Assembly (NCBI GenBank): GCA_905234605.1
Contig: CAJOIE010000007.1
Coordinates: 54,868 to 118,867, forward strand
Direction of reading: 5' to 3'
Source of the DNA: an uncultured Bacteroidaceae bacterium
GTDB taxonomy: Bacteria; Bacteroidota; Bacteroidia; Bacteroidales; Bacteroidaceae
DNA length: 64,000 nucleotides
Shown here: positions 54,414-63,217 of the stretch, piece after piece
Position numbering within the stretch: position 1 is the stretch's first letter
How the letters are laid out: every line of letters begins with the position of its first letter
Made by a program: the position numbers and the translations under genes
The notes under the pieces: generated by a model
The model's input: the letters and a program-made list of their open reading frames with translations, nothing else
The model's database searches: none
Told to the model about the DNA's origin: nothing

Positions 54414-54493
54414 CACCATGCAGGGTGATTGCATTCACCATGCAGGGTGATTGCATTCACCGTGCAGGGTGATGGGCAACACCATGCAGGGTG
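54414..54493. repeat. array E of the phased palindromic 14-mer
   Basis: Units start at 54414, 54436 and 54480 (all CACCATGCAGGGTG) and at 54458 (CACCGTGCAGGGTG), spaced exactly 22 bp, with 8-bp spacers such as ATTGCATT. Degenerate units continue on both sides (54392, 54502). It is about 90 bp past the rubrerythrin 3' end and about 120 bp upstream of the flavodoxin-like gene. Nothing else was recognised in the 287-bp gap. Confidence 0.92.
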
Positions 54494-54584
54494 CCCTGCA
54501 GCATGATGCAGAGAGCCTCTGCAAGATGCAAGACACCCGATGCCCGCGGCTCGCATGCCGCATGGGCATCGGGTGCATGCAGGT

Positions 54585-55133
54585 TTATCCGAAATAGCGC
54601 TTGTAGAGACCCTCGAAGCCACGTCCGTGACGCGCCTCGTCCTTGGCCATCTCGTGCACGGTGTCGTGGATGGCATCGAGATTTAGAGCCTTGGCTTTCT
54701 TGGCAATGGCCATCTTGCCGGCGCAGGCTCCACACTCGGCCTCCATACGCTTGCGCAGGTTGGTCTTGGTGTCCCAGACACATTCGCCGAGGAGTTCAGC
54801 GAAGCGTGAGGCATGGTCGGCCTCCTCGAAAGCGTAGCGGCGGAAAGCCTCGGCTATCTCGGGATAGCCCTCGCGGTCGGCCTGGCGCGCCATGGCCAGA
54901 TACATGCCCACCTCGGAGCATTCGCCTTCAAAGTTGGAGCGCAGGCCAGCCAGGATTTCAGGATCCACATCCTTGGCAATGCCCACTTCGTGCTCAGTGA
55001 CATACTGGAGTCCCTCGTCGTCCTTCAACTCCTTGAACTTGCTTGCAGGCACCTTGCACTGAGGGCAACGCTCGGGTGGTTCGGGGCCTTCGTGGATGTA
55101 GCCGCATACGGTACAGACAAACTTCTTAGCCAT
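54585..55133 (-). CDS. reverse rubrerythrin
   Basis: A 182-residue cytoplasmic diiron peroxidase. The rubredoxin domain is at the N-terminus ([24 protein letters not shown]), opposite to classical rubrerythrin, hence the reverse type. The four-helix bundle carries [13 protein letters not shown] and [11 protein letters not shown], then [10 protein letters not shown] and [13 protein letters not shown]. The E-x-x-H pairs bind iron. It reduces hydrogen peroxide in anaerobes. No promoter was assigned with confidence. Confidence 0.92.
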   Translation of the reverse strand: MAKKFVCTVCGYIHEGPEPPERCPQCKVPASKFKELKDDEGLQYVTEHEVGIAKDVDPEILAGLRSNFEGECSEVGMYLAMARQADREGYPEIAEAFRRYAFEEADHASRFAELLGECVWDTKTNLRKRMEAECGACAGKMAIAKKAKALNLDAIHDTVHEMAKDEARHGRGFEGLYKRYFG

Positions 55134-55313
55134 CGGTCAGTAATGATGTTAGGTGATGATAATTATGTTCGCACGGCGAGAACCGGCAAGCTGCGTGCCG
55201 GGGCAGAAGCGTGCAGCCTCGCCGCTGTGCGCAAATTAAAGGCAAAAGCACGTTGCCCCCAAGCAAACGACGAAAAAAGTGGCAGTGTGCCGGCTCGCAG
55301 ACGGCAAAGTGAG

Positions 55314-55321
55314 TACCTTTG
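55314..55321 (+). promoter_or_regulatory. promoter -7 element of nadE
   Basis: TACCTTTG fits TAnnTTTG, 30 bp before the ATG at 55351. Confidence 0.5.
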
Positions 55322-55350
55322 CAGCAGCTAAACAAGACATTTATATCCGC

Positions 55351-57288
55351 ATGAAACATGGTTTTGTGAAGGTTGCAGCCGGCGTGCCCCGTGTCAGCGT
55401 TGGCGACCCGCGCAGCAACGTGCAGGAAATAGAGTCGCTGGTCATTCAGGCTGAGGGCCGTGGCGCAGAGCTTATCGTCTTGCCCGAGTTGTGCCTCACG
55501 GGCTACACCTGCGGCGACCTCTTCGCACAGCAACTGCTCACCGACGAGGCCGAGTTGGCACTCATACACCTGCTCAACTTCTCCCGCTCCCTCGACATAA
55601 TCTCGATAGTAGGCCTGCCCGTGCCCTACGCCGGCGGGCTGCTCAACTGCGCTGCCGCAGTGCAGAAAGGCCGTATCCTTGCTCTTGTGCCCAAGACCTA
55701 TGTGCCCAACTATGGGGAGTACTACGAGCGTCGTTGGTTTGCGTCAGGAGCCAGCATCCCCGCCGGCACCACGGTGTGGCTGTGCGGCCAGCAAGTGAAA
55801 GTGCAGAGCTTCACCCTTCTGCACACGCCGACATGCACTGTGGGCATCGAGCTCTGCGAGGACCTGTGGACACCCATCCCGCCCAGTAGCCTTCTGGCCT
55901 TGGCCGGTGCAGAGGTAATCGTGAACCTCAGTGCGAGCAACGAAGCAGTGGGCAAGGATGCCTACCTGCGCGCCCTGATAGCACAGCAGAGCGCACGCTG
56001 CATGAGCGGCTACGTCTATGCGTCGGCCGGATGGGGCGAGAGCACGCAGGACACTGTCTTTGCCGGCAAGGCCTTCGTCATGGAGAACGGCACACTGCTG
56101 GCCGAGGCCGCACAGCACGCCATGACATCGCAATTCATAGAGAGCGAGATTGATGTGGAACGCCTGCGCCTCGAGCGCCGCTCACGCACGACCTTTGCCG
56201 ACACGGCAGCCATTCACCTGCCGTCGCAGCCACAGCCGCTCGTGGTGGACACAGCACTCATCGCTGGGCGCGACTTCACCCTCACACGCCGCATTGACGC
56301 ACATCCATTCGTGCCGGCAGGCGACAAGCTCGAAGAGCGATGCGCAGAGATTGTCGAGGTGCAGGCTGCGGGGCTCGCCCACAGGCTGGAACACATCGGT
56401 GCACAGAAAGCCGTGATAGGCATCTCCGGCGGACTGGACTCTACGCTGGCACTGCTCGTCACGGTGCGTGCCTTCGACCGCCTGCGGCTGGCACGCAGCG
56501 GTATCATAGGCATCACCATGCCTGGTTTCGGCACCACCGACCGCACTCACAGCAATGCCTGCGAGCTGATGCGCCACCTGATGGTTACGCAACGCGAAAT
56601 AAGCATCGCTGCCGCTGTACGCCAGCACTTCAGTGACATAGGCCACGACGGCAAGACCACCGACGTGACCTACGAGAACGCCCAGGCCCGCGAGCGCACA
56701 CAGATACTCATGGATGTAGCCAATGCCGAAGGAGCAATAGTAGTAGGCACGGGCGACCTCTCGGAGCTGGCCCTTGGATGGTGCACCTACTCCGGCGACC
56801 ACATCTCCATGTACGGCGTCAATGCCGGTGTGCCCAAGACTCTTGTGCGGCACCTTGTGTACTGGATAGCCGGACGCGACACGACCTCTGCCGCTGTGCG
56901 ACAGACGCTGCTCGACATCATCGACACGCCCATCAGCCCCGAGCTGATACCTGCCGACGAGAAGGGCGAGATAAGCCAGCGCACAGAAGACCTCGTGGGG
57001 CCATACGAGCTGCACGACTTTTTCCTCTACTATGTGTTGCGATGGGGCTTCCGCCCTGCCAAGATCTTCTTCCTGGCACAGGAGGCCTTCGCGGATACCT
57101 TCACCATCGACACCATACGCCGTTGGCTCACAACATTCTACCGACGCTTCTTCACGCAACAGTTCAAACGGTCATGCATGCCCGACGGCCCCAAGGTGGG
57201 CAGCATCAGCCTGTCGCCACGCGGCGACTGGCGTATGCCGTCGGACGCATCCATGGCACTATGGATTGCCGAATGCGACGGGCTGTGA
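55351..57288 (+). CDS. nadE: glutamine-dependent NAD+ synthetase
   Basis: A 645-residue cytoplasmic enzyme that amidates nicotinic acid adenine dinucleotide. The N-terminal glutaminase is a nitrilase domain with the Glu-Lys-Cys triad: [35 protein letters not shown] and [12 protein letters not shown]. The C-terminal synthetase domain contains the ATP loop [15 protein letters not shown] and [20 protein letters not shown]. The start at 55351 ([15 protein letters not shown]) is preferred; the frame extends upstream through the promoter. Normal length for the two-domain enzyme. Confidence 0.95.
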   Translation: MKHGFVKVAAGVPRVSVGDPRSNVQEIESLVIQAEGRGAELIVLPELCLTGYTCGDLFAQQLLTDEAELALIHLLNFSRSLDIISIVGLPVPYAGGLLNCAAAVQKGRILALVPKTYVPNYGEYYERRWFASGASIPAGTTVWLCGQQVKVQSFTLLHTPTCTVGIELCEDLWTPIPPSSLLALAGAEVIVNLSASNEAVGKDAYLRALIAQQSARCMSGYVYASAGWGESTQDTVFAGKAFVMENGTLLAEAAQHAMTSQFIESEIDVERLRLERRSRTTFADTAAIHLPSQPQPLVVDTALIAGRDFTLTRRIDAHPFVPAGDKLEERCAEIVEVQAAGLAHRLEHIGAQKAVIGISGGLDSTLALLVTVRAFDRLRLARSGIIGITMPGFGTTDRTHSNACELMRHLMVTQREISIAAAVRQHFSDIGHDGKTTDVTYENAQARERTQILMDVANAEGAIVVGTGDLSELALGWCTYSGDHISMYGVNAGVPKTLVRHLVYWIAGRDTTSAAVRQTLLDIIDTPISPELIPADEKGEISQRTEDLVGPYELHDFFLYYVLRWGFRPAKIFFLAQEAFADTFTIDTIRRWLTTFYRRFFTQQFKRSCMPDGPKVGSISLSPRGDWRMPSDASMALWIAECDGL

Positions 57289-57359
57289 GAGAAATGCCCG
57301 TCAGACCAAGACACGACACTAAAGTGTCATAACCGTTTAACCACAACATCCAGACAACA

Positions 57360-57950
57360 ATGAGTGACATCAAAGAAGTGGGCGGCCGAGTGAACTTCGG
57401 CTCCAAACATCCAGTGATTACTCCCCTACCCTGCATCATGATTGCGACCTACGATGCCGACGGACATCCCGACGTGATGATGGCAGCTTGGGGCGGACAG
57501 TGCGACATCAACCAGATATGCTTTGAGCTCTCTGCACACCAGACTACCGACAACTTGCGGCTGAAACGTGCATTCACAGCCAGCTTTGCCACACGTGCCA
57601 ATGTGGAGGAGTCCGACTACTTCGGCATAGCTACTGGCAAGAAGGTGGCAGACAAGGTGGCACATGTGGGCTTCACCGCTACACCGAGCCCCAACGTGGA
57701 TGCTCCCGTCATCAATGAGTATGCCCTGACACTGGAATGCCGCGTGGTGGCATTAGACGACAACGAAGACGGCGGCGCACGTGTGGTGGGCGAAGTGGTG
57801 AACTGGAGTGCCAAGGACAGCGTGCTCACCGACGGCAAAGTGGACCTTACCAAGCTGCAGCCCATCATCTACGACTCGGCCGACAACACTTATCGTGTCG
57901 TGGGAGAGATTGTCGGCCACGCATGGAAGTCGGGCAAGAAGTTTGCATAA
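57360..57950 (+). CDS. flavin reductase-like FMN-binding domain protein
   Basis: A 196-residue cytoplasmic flavoprotein. The split-barrel fold is recognised by NPVITPLPCIMIATYDADG-like start (HPVITPLPCIMIATYD), MMAAWGGQCDINQICFELSAHQTTDNLRLKRAFTASFATR, and EYALTLECRVVAL. Such proteins bind FMN and serve as flavin reductases or electron carriers. The physiological partner is unknown. It starts 71 bp after nadE and may be in its transcript. A very strong hairpin follows. Confidence 0.85.
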   Translation: MSDIKEVGGRVNFGSKHPVITPLPCIMIATYDADGHPDVMMAAWGGQCDINQICFELSAHQTTDNLRLKRAFTASFATRANVEESDYFGIATGKKVADKVAHVGFTATPSPNVDAPVINEYALTLECRVVALDDNEDGGARVVGEVVNWSAKDSVLTDGKVDLTKLQPIIYDSADNTYRVVGEIVGHAWKSGKKFA

Positions 57951-57964
57951 ACCTTCCATACCGA

Positions 57965-58020
57965 CATAACGTAAGCTCCCCACAAGCCTGCACTTAGGCT
58001 TGTGGGGAGCTTACGTTATG
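57965..58020. terminator. perfect 25-bp hairpin between convergent genes
   Basis: Two exactly complementary 25-base arms (57965-57989 and 57996-58020) around the 6-base loop GCACTT. The arms start CATAACGTAAGCTCCCCAC and have no mismatch. It sits 15 bp past the flavin reductase stop and 16 bp before the aminotransferase stop, so it can end transcription in both directions. There is no T-run. Confidence 0.85.
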
Positions 58021-58036
58021 TGACCCGGTGAAGGGC

Positions 58037-59314
58037 TCAGACTATGGCACCCTTGATAGTGTCGATAATCATTGCCACCTCCTCATCGCTTACCATAGGG
58101 CCGCTGGGCAGACAGAGGCCACGCTTGAATAGGCTCTCGCTGACTCCGTTGACATAGGCCTTGGCACTGCGATATACGGGCTGCTTGTGCATGGGCTTCC
58201 AGAGCGGACGACTCTCAACGCCAGCCTCGTCAAGTATGAGGCGCAAAGCCTCGACATTGACATTTGGCTCACAGTCTGTGTGGATGGCACCACTGCCATG
58301 CACCACACCGGCAGCACCACCCACTGCGCCGGCAATGGGCTTGCTGTAGGCACGCTCCTCATTGCGGACATGCAAGTGCTCATCAAGGACAATGGTGCTG
58401 AGCCAGAAATTGCTTTCCATGCCTGGCTGTTCATCGTGGAAGTCGATGCCATCTACGTCCTTGAAGGCCTCGCGGTAGAGAGCAGCTATATGGCGATGGT
58501 GGGCAATGTGGTCGTCAACGACGGTCATCTGCCCACGGCCAATGCCGGCACAGATATTGGACAGCCGATAGTTGTAGCCTATGGCCTCATGCTGATAGTA
58601 GGAATATGACTCACGGGCCTGCGTGGCATACCACAATATCTGTTCCTTTGCCGCAACGTCAGGACAAATCAATGCGCCTCCACCGGAAGTGGTAATCATC
58701 TTGTTGCCATTGAATGACAGGATGCCATATTTACCAAAGGTGCCCAGCACCTGCCCGTTGATGCGGGAGCCGAAACCCTCGGCGGCATCTTCAATGACGG
58801 GGATGTCATAGCGGTTGCCAATCTCCATGATACGCTCAATGTCGTATGGCATACCATACAGAGCTACGGGAATGATGGCCTTGGGCTTCTTGCCAGCAGC
58901 AATGCGTTCCCTGACAGCTTGTTCCAGAAGGTCGGGATCCATATTCCACGTCATCGGCTCAGAGTCGATGAAGACAGGTTTTGCGCCGGTATAGGTGATG
59001 GGATGAGAGGACGCACAGAAGGTGAAGCTCTGCACTATCACCTCATCACCGGGCTGCACACCACAAGCCAGCAGGGCCAGATGCACCGCAGCTGTGCCCG
59101 AGCATAGGGCTGCCACCTGTTCGCCGGCTATGGCGGGCAACGGTGCATGAGCCTTGTCGGATGTCACGTAGCGGCGCAAATCATCCTCAAAGCCATTGAC
59201 GTTGGGACCAAGAGGCACAACCCAGTTAGTGTCGAATGCTTCTTTAATGTACTTTTGCTCCAATCCAGCCTCACTCATGTGGGCAAGACATAGATATATA
59301 CGTTTCTTTTGCAT
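58037..59314 (-). CDS. DegT/DnrJ/EryC1/StrS-type PLP sugar aminotransferase
   Basis: A 425-residue aminotransferase of nucleotide-sugar synthesis. CSGTAAVHLALLACGVQPGDEVIVQSFTFCASS is the PLP phosphate region, IPVIEDAAEGFGSRINGQVLG the Asp motif, and GILSFNGNKMITTSGGGALI holds the PLP lysine. It would place an amino group on a keto sugar for the polysaccharide below. The N-terminus (KRIYLCLAHMSEAGLEQKYI) is of the PglE/Pen-type. It lies upstream or downstream in a row of minus-strand polysaccharide genes and has a 47-bp gap to the nucleotidyltransferase. Confidence 0.92.
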   Translation of the reverse strand: MQKKRIYLCLAHMSEAGLEQKYIKEAFDTNWVVPLGPNVNGFEDDLRRYVTSDKAHAPLPAIAGEQVAALCSGTAAVHLALLACGVQPGDEVIVQSFTFCASSHPITYTGAKPVFIDSEPMTWNMDPDLLEQAVRERIAAGKKPKAIIPVALYGMPYDIERIMEIGNRYDIPVIEDAAEGFGSRINGQVLGTFGKYGILSFNGNKMITTSGGGALICPDVAAKEQILWYATQARESYSYYQHEAIGYNYRLSNICAGIGRGQMTVVDDHIAHHRHIAALYREAFKDVDGIDFHDEQPGMESNFWLSTIVLDEHLHVRNEERAYSKPIAGAVGGAAGVVHGSGAIHTDCEPNVNVEALRLILDEAGVESRPLWKPMHKQPVYRSAKAYVNGVSESLFKRGLCLPSGPMVSDEEVAMIIDTIKGAIV

Positions 59315-59361
59315 AGAATATGATGTGTAATTTGCAATTATCGTGAACTATAATGACTATG

Positions 59362-60408
59362 CTATACTTTGGTGTGGAGGAACCTCTCTGCAAGGAAACC
59401 GCAGAGGCCTCCTTCGTGGAAAGCCTTGTACTTCCAGCGGTTATGCCACGTGACAGCAATGCGTTGTCGGAGTGTCTTGCCATAAACCACTTGGTGCTGC
59501 TCATGCAGCATGTCCCATTCTATACGTTTCAACAAGCCACGGGACAAGTGCTTGCCATCACTGAATGACGAACCAAAATAGACATCAAGCAACCTCAGCA
59601 CCGTATCGGAGAACTTGCGCAAGCCACCTGCATCTAACACCTTGTTGATAGTGTGCCAGTCGAGAGCTGAACCCTCATGCTCAAGGAACACGTAGATGTC
59701 AAGCAAGTGGCGCAATGCTATGCCTTCTATAAGGAAATGCCCATAGGCATGCCGCAGCAGGAACACGTAGTTGAAATCGCGTGGCGGCAGTATCAAATGT
59801 GTGTTGCCGATATACTGTACTTCAGCTGTATCTGCAAGTGCAAGCAGGGCATCATTCAGAGCTCTCTTCTTACGGGTGTTCACCTGCATGAAGTCGATAT
59901 GGTTGTCAATATTGAAACCGTTGAGCAGGATATGGTCGTGCTTCTTATTGAATGCCGAGACCTTAGCACCTAACGATGCCGCTATTGCATTGCCCTGTTC
60001 ATGCTTGCCATACAGATACAGGTCTATATCGTTGCATTCGCGATGTGTCGGATTAGGATAGTATGTGCTCAGCCCGATGCCCTTAAGCACCATTGTGCGT
60101 ATGCCTGCATCATGGAAAGCATCCGACAGCTGGCGAGCCGTCTCAAGTTGCTGTTGGTAGACCTCCTCACGCGACTTTACCGTGAGGCCCCACTGTATCT
60201 TCAGTTTCTTTGGCGGCCACTCGTCCTGAGGCAACTTTGTCCAACCCTCCAAGGCGACACCCACCACCCCTTGTTCGACAGCCATGGCATAAATCTGAGA
60301 CCATTGCTGATGGAAGTCACATCGCTGCAATTTATCCATTACAGGCGCATCTGCTAACGCCAACCTCAATAGGCACAACAGTGCCTGCAACGTTTCATTA
60401 TCTGTCAT
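59362..60408 (-). CDS. nucleotidyltransferase-family protein (NTP_transf_5-like)
   Basis: A 348-residue cytoplasmic protein. The minimal nucleotidyltransferase core is visible: IRTMVLKGIGLSTYYPNPTHRECNDIDLYLYGKHE has the GxGLS-like loop and the Asp-x-Asp, and NGFNIDNHIDFMQVN follows with another Asp. Members of this family are scattered through polysaccharide and lasso-peptide loci and their substrate is unknown. It is between the aminotransferase and the sugar transferase, so a role in surface glycan synthesis is inferred. Confidence 0.8.
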   Translation of the reverse strand: MTDNETLQALLCLLRLALADAPVMDKLQRCDFHQQWSQIYAMAVEQGVVGVALEGWTKLPQDEWPPKKLKIQWGLTVKSREEVYQQQLETARQLSDAFHDAGIRTMVLKGIGLSTYYPNPTHRECNDIDLYLYGKHEQGNAIAASLGAKVSAFNKKHDHILLNGFNIDNHIDFMQVNTRKKRALNDALLALADTAEVQYIGNTHLILPPRDFNYVFLLRHAYGHFLIEGIALRHLLDIYVFLEHEGSALDWHTINKVLDAGGLRKFSDTVLRLLDVYFGSSFSDGKHLSRGLLKRIEWDMLHEQHQVVYGKTLRQRIAVTWHNRWKYKAFHEGGLCGFLAERFLHTKV

Positions 60409-60453
60409 GGTGCTTGGTAGAGATGTGTGATAACGCTCTATGCTGTATGTGCA

Positions 60454-61062
60454 TCAGTTCGTGCCGTTGAATGGCTCCATCGTTGCCTGACCTTCCTCTG
60501 ATATGCCTTCACGCTTGAAAACCTTGAAGATGGTCATGAAGAATATCCTGGCGTCGAACAGGAATGTGAGATGATCCACATAGTAGACATCCAGCTTGAA
60601 ACGCTCCGTGAAAGAAATGGTGTTGCGACCATTCACCTGAGCCCATCCGCTGATGCCTGGGCGCACCTCATGACGCCGCATCTGCTCTTTTGAATACAGC
60701 GGCAGGTACTTCACCATCAACGGTCTCGGCCCGATGAACGACATGTCGCCACACAGGATGTTCCACAGCTGTGGCAACTCATCAATGCTCAGCGAGCGAA
60801 CAATACGCCCCACACGCGTCAGCCGCTGTGCATCGGACAACAGTTTGCCATCGGCATCACGCTCGTCCGTCATCGTCTTGAACTTGACGACCTTAAAAAT
60901 GCGTGCATCCTTGCCAGGCCGCTCCTGCGTGAAGAACACTCCAGCTCCCTTGTTGGCAAAATGGAGGAACAGAGCCACCAGCGCGAGGAACCAACCGATG
61001 CAGATAAGTGCTACGAATGCGATGCTGAAATCCAGCACCCGCTTGAAATAATGTTTATACAC
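60454..61062 (-). CDS. initiating sugar-phosphate transferase (PglC/WcaJ catalytic type)
   Basis: A 202-residue monotopic phosphoglycosyl transferase that moves a sugar-1-phosphate to undecaprenyl phosphate. One N-terminal membrane helix (FSIAFVALICIGWFLALVALF) is followed by the catalytic core: FFTQERPGKDARIFKVVKFKTM, RSLSIDELPQLWNILCGDMSFIGPRPLM and RPGISGWAQVNGRN. It lacks the extra membrane domain of WbaP/WcaJ, so it is the short PglC form. It marks this block as a polysaccharide or glycoprotein glycan locus. Confidence 0.92.
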   Translation of the reverse strand: MYKHYFKRVLDFSIAFVALICIGWFLALVALFLHFANKGAGVFFTQERPGKDARIFKVVKFKTMTDERDADGKLLSDAQRLTRVGRIVRSLSIDELPQLWNILCGDMSFIGPRPLMVKYLPLYSKEQMRRHEVRPGISGWAQVNGRNTISFTERFKLDVYYVDHLTFLFDARIFFMTIFKVFKREGISEEGQATMEPFNGTN

Positions 61063-61082
61063 AATTGTTAATAGTCTTGAAG

Positions 61083-61559
61083 TTATACCTTTTCACCCTT
61101 TTCAACAATCTGTCCCTGGCTGTTGATGCATGTCCCTCTTCTTATTATGCGTGCCGGATTTCCAGCCACGAGACAATGGTCAGGAACATCACGCGTAACA
61201 ATACTGCCACCACCGACATACACATGATTGCCGATGTGGACACCGGGCATAATCATTGAGCGACCACCGATGACGCAATTGTCACCAATGTATGTGTCGC
61301 ACCACATGCTCTGTCCTTTCAAGGCGCCACGCGAATAGTCGTGAGCCAAAACCATCGCCTCAATAAGGATGCGCGTGTTGTTCCCTATATGCACTCCCTT
61401 GGGGTGAGCTCTGTCGATAATGGCGCTTTTAGAAATCTTGCAGTTGTCACCAATGTGGCACCCTTTCAGGCGATAGTAGGCTGCAATGCCTTTATTGAGA
61501 TACAGGCTAATCCTCTGACGGATGCTCTTGCCCTGTTGAATACTTTCCGATGCGCTCAT
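61083..61559 (-). CDS. hexapeptide-repeat acyltransferase (left-handed beta-helix)
   Basis: A 158-residue protein of the LbetaH trimer class. Repeats such as HIGDNCKISKSAIIDRAHPKGVHIGNNTRILI and YIGDNCVIGGRSMIMPGVHIGNHVYVGGGSIVTRDVPDHCLVAGNPARII are typical of O-acetyltransferases that modify polysaccharides. LAHDYSRGAL contains the likely catalytic His. It is 15 bp downstream of the deacetylase stop and 20 bp upstream of the sugar transferase, so it is part of one transcript. Confidence 0.88.
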   Translation of the reverse strand: MSASESIQQGKSIRQRISLYLNKGIAAYYRLKGCHIGDNCKISKSAIIDRAHPKGVHIGNNTRILIEAMVLAHDYSRGALKGQSMWCDTYIGDNCVIGGRSMIMPGVHIGNHVYVGGGSIVTRDVPDHCLVAGNPARIIRRGTCINSQGQIVEKGEKV

Positions 61560-61574
61560 AGTAATTCTCCTTAT

Positions 61575-62558
61575 TTATGCGCATCGGGTGTAGGCGCGCT
61601 CAGTTATTGCGACAGTGACAACAATCACACGGAGGTCATTACCCCCCCCCATTTGGTTGTTATTCATATCCAGACTGCTATGTAATGTTATACGTTTCTT
61701 TGCCTGCCAGTCCATCTGCCGGTCGGCGGTTTCCAGATTCTCGAAGCGTTGCTCCGCGAGCAGACGTTGCAGCTTGCTGAACGCCCCGCTCGTTCCGAGG
61801 TTCGACTTGATATAGCGTTTCGTGCGGTTGAGCAGCGTCCCCTTCTCCTTGAAGTAGTGCTCATACTCCTCACGCGAGAGCATCGTATGATCCTCCTGTA
61901 TCAGGTCGGCGAGGTGGAAGTAGCACATCGTGTAGTCGCTGCCCGCCACTGCGCTGCGGATGAACCACCACGGGAACAAGCGGAAGTAACCGCCACCGGT
62001 GCACACCATCTGCCTGCCGAAGACACTGACCGTGCTCACGGGGAACTCCTTGACAGAACGTCCGTTGTACGTCACGACAGCAGGCTCGCTCGTCCCATAC
62101 GAAGCGAAACCACCAAAGTCGCGGGAAGCTGGGAACACTGAAGCATCACGCTCGATGCCACATTCGGCCAGCACCTCAAAAGCCCAAGGATTGCTTTCGC
62201 CAACGGAAAAGGCTGGGGCACGATAGCTCTTCACCTTCTGTCCGATGCACTGTTCCAGCGCATCCACGGCAACACGCGTGTCGGCCAGTGCTTCCTCGCG
62301 GCTCAACTTGTTCAGCCAAGTGTGAATATTGGAGTGGCAACCTATCTCATGGCCTGCTTCATGCAACCGCCGCACCACGTCGGGGCGCTCCTCTGCCAAC
62401 TTGCCGAGGCAAAAGCAGGTAGCACTCAACCCACGCTCGTCCAGCAACGCCATGAGCCGATCCAGCATTTCATCGAACTGCCGGTACTTCTCCACACGGC
62501 CACCATGCAGGGTCCGCTCTATATACCACTCCTCTATGTCAAAAGTCAGTATGTTCAT
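61575..62558 (-). CDS. polysaccharide deacetylase-family protein
   Basis: A 327-residue cytoplasmic or peripheral NodB-type deacetylase. ILTFDIEEWYIERTLHGG carries the catalytic Asp and metal Asp-like position, GHEIGCHSNIHTWL the metal-binding His-x3-His, and VKSYRAPAFSVGE the third motif. It resembles the deacetylases found in exopolysaccharide operons. The last 21 residues follow a run of nine G (61650-61642 on this strand) and end just before the next gene. Its start overlaps the stop of the split acyltransferase (ATGA). Confidence 0.85.
   Translation of the reverse strand: MNILTFDIEEWYIERTLHGGRVEKYRQFDEMLDRLMALLDERGLSATCFCLGKLAEERPDVVRRLHEAGHEIGCHSNIHTWLNKLSREEALADTRVAVDALEQCIGQKVKSYRAPAFSVGESNPWAFEVLAECGIERDASVFPASRDFGGFASYGTSEPAVVTYNGRSVKEFPVSTVSVFGRQMVCTGGGYFRLFPWWFIRSAVAGSDYTMCYFHLADLIQEDHTMLSREEYEHYFKEKGTLLNRTKRYIKSNLGTSGAFSKLQRLLAEQRFENLETADRQMDWQAKKRITLHSSLDMNNNQMGGGNDLRVIVVTVAITERAYTRCA
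61642..61650. repeat. homopolymer C9 (G9 on the coding strand) at the 3' end of the deacetylase gene
   Basis: Nine C on the plus strand. In this state the deacetylase reads MGGG and runs 21 more residues. With ten G it would end MGGG-stop, and with eight G it would read another short tail. Length variation would change only the C-terminus. Confidence 0.8.
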
Positions 62559-63126
62559 TCCTTTTCTTTCAGAAAATCCTCATATAGCTTTGCTGCAAGA
62601 GCATCATCAACACCACAAACCTTGTTAAGCCCGAATTTCTTGCGGAATGTTTCGGAATAGGCCCTGTGTTTCTCAACATATTCATCAAAGCTACAAATAC
62701 GTCTGGCGGGGACTCCTGCATAAACAGAATTATCGGGGATGTCCCTATTTACCAGGCTATCAGCACCGACGATGACATTATTCCCTATCCTTACATTATA
62801 TAGTATGCGTGTGCCTGACCCAATAAAGACATTATTCATAATTTCTATGCAGCCTACCTTCTCCACGAACTTCCCCCCCCCCCAATTTTGTCGTTAAGTA
62901 CAAAATGAATGCCATCATGTGTAACAAATTGGGCACGCGAACCAATCTTGACATTGTCGTGTATAAAGATAAGATTCGAATACAACGGGACAATCTTATT
63001 ATTAATCATGCAGTTATCCCCCACACTCCCGAAAAGATGGAACCACTTCATTAACTTCATCCTAAAACTGAGTTGTGGAGATAACGTTAGAGCCACGCTA
63101 AAAACGACTCTTTTCAATCTATTCAT
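62555..63126 (-). pseudogene. hexapeptide acyltransferase split by a G11 tract; likely phase-variable, OFF in this sequence
   Basis: The N-terminal 90 codons (63126-62854) read MNRLKRVVFSVALTLSPQLS ... HFVLNDKIGGGG, then shift into SSWRR-stop. The C-terminal part continues in another frame from 62866: EKVGCIEIMNNVFIGSGTRILYNVRIGNNVIVGADSLV, typical left-handed beta-helix repeats, ending YEDFLKEKE. The break is the run of eleven G at 62883-62873. With nine or twelve G the two halves join into one acyltransferase of about 190 residues. Either a phase-variable gene caught OFF or an assembly error in a homopolymer. The gene overlaps the deacetylase start by 4 bp. Confidence 0.8.
62873..62883. repeat. 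homopolymer C11 (G11 on the coding strand) inside the acyltransferase gene
   Basis: Eleven consecutive C on the plus strand. It is the longest homopolymer noted in the window and lies exactly at the frame break. Polymerase slippage would switch the gene in steps of one base. Confidence 0.9.
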
Positions 63127-63162
63127 CTAATATGCAGTAATACTAAGTTTAACCATTTCATC

Positions 63163-63196
63163 CCTGCTCAAAAAGCCGTCTTGCTTTTTGAGCAGG
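63163..63196. terminator. hairpin after the acyltransferase gene at 63218
   Basis: A perfect 14-bp stem, CCTGCTCAAAAAGC (63163-63176) / GCTTTTTGAGCAGG (63183-63196), with a 6-base loop. It lies 22 bp past the stop of the minus-strand gene. The stem itself carries A5/T5. Confidence 0.75.
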
Positions 63197-63217
63197 AAGT
63201 ATATCGTGCGTTCATGC

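Noticed and set aside
62501..62514. CACCATGCAGGGTC inside the deacetylase gene
   Set aside because: A single copy that encodes part of the reading T-L-H-G-G, with no phased neighbours.
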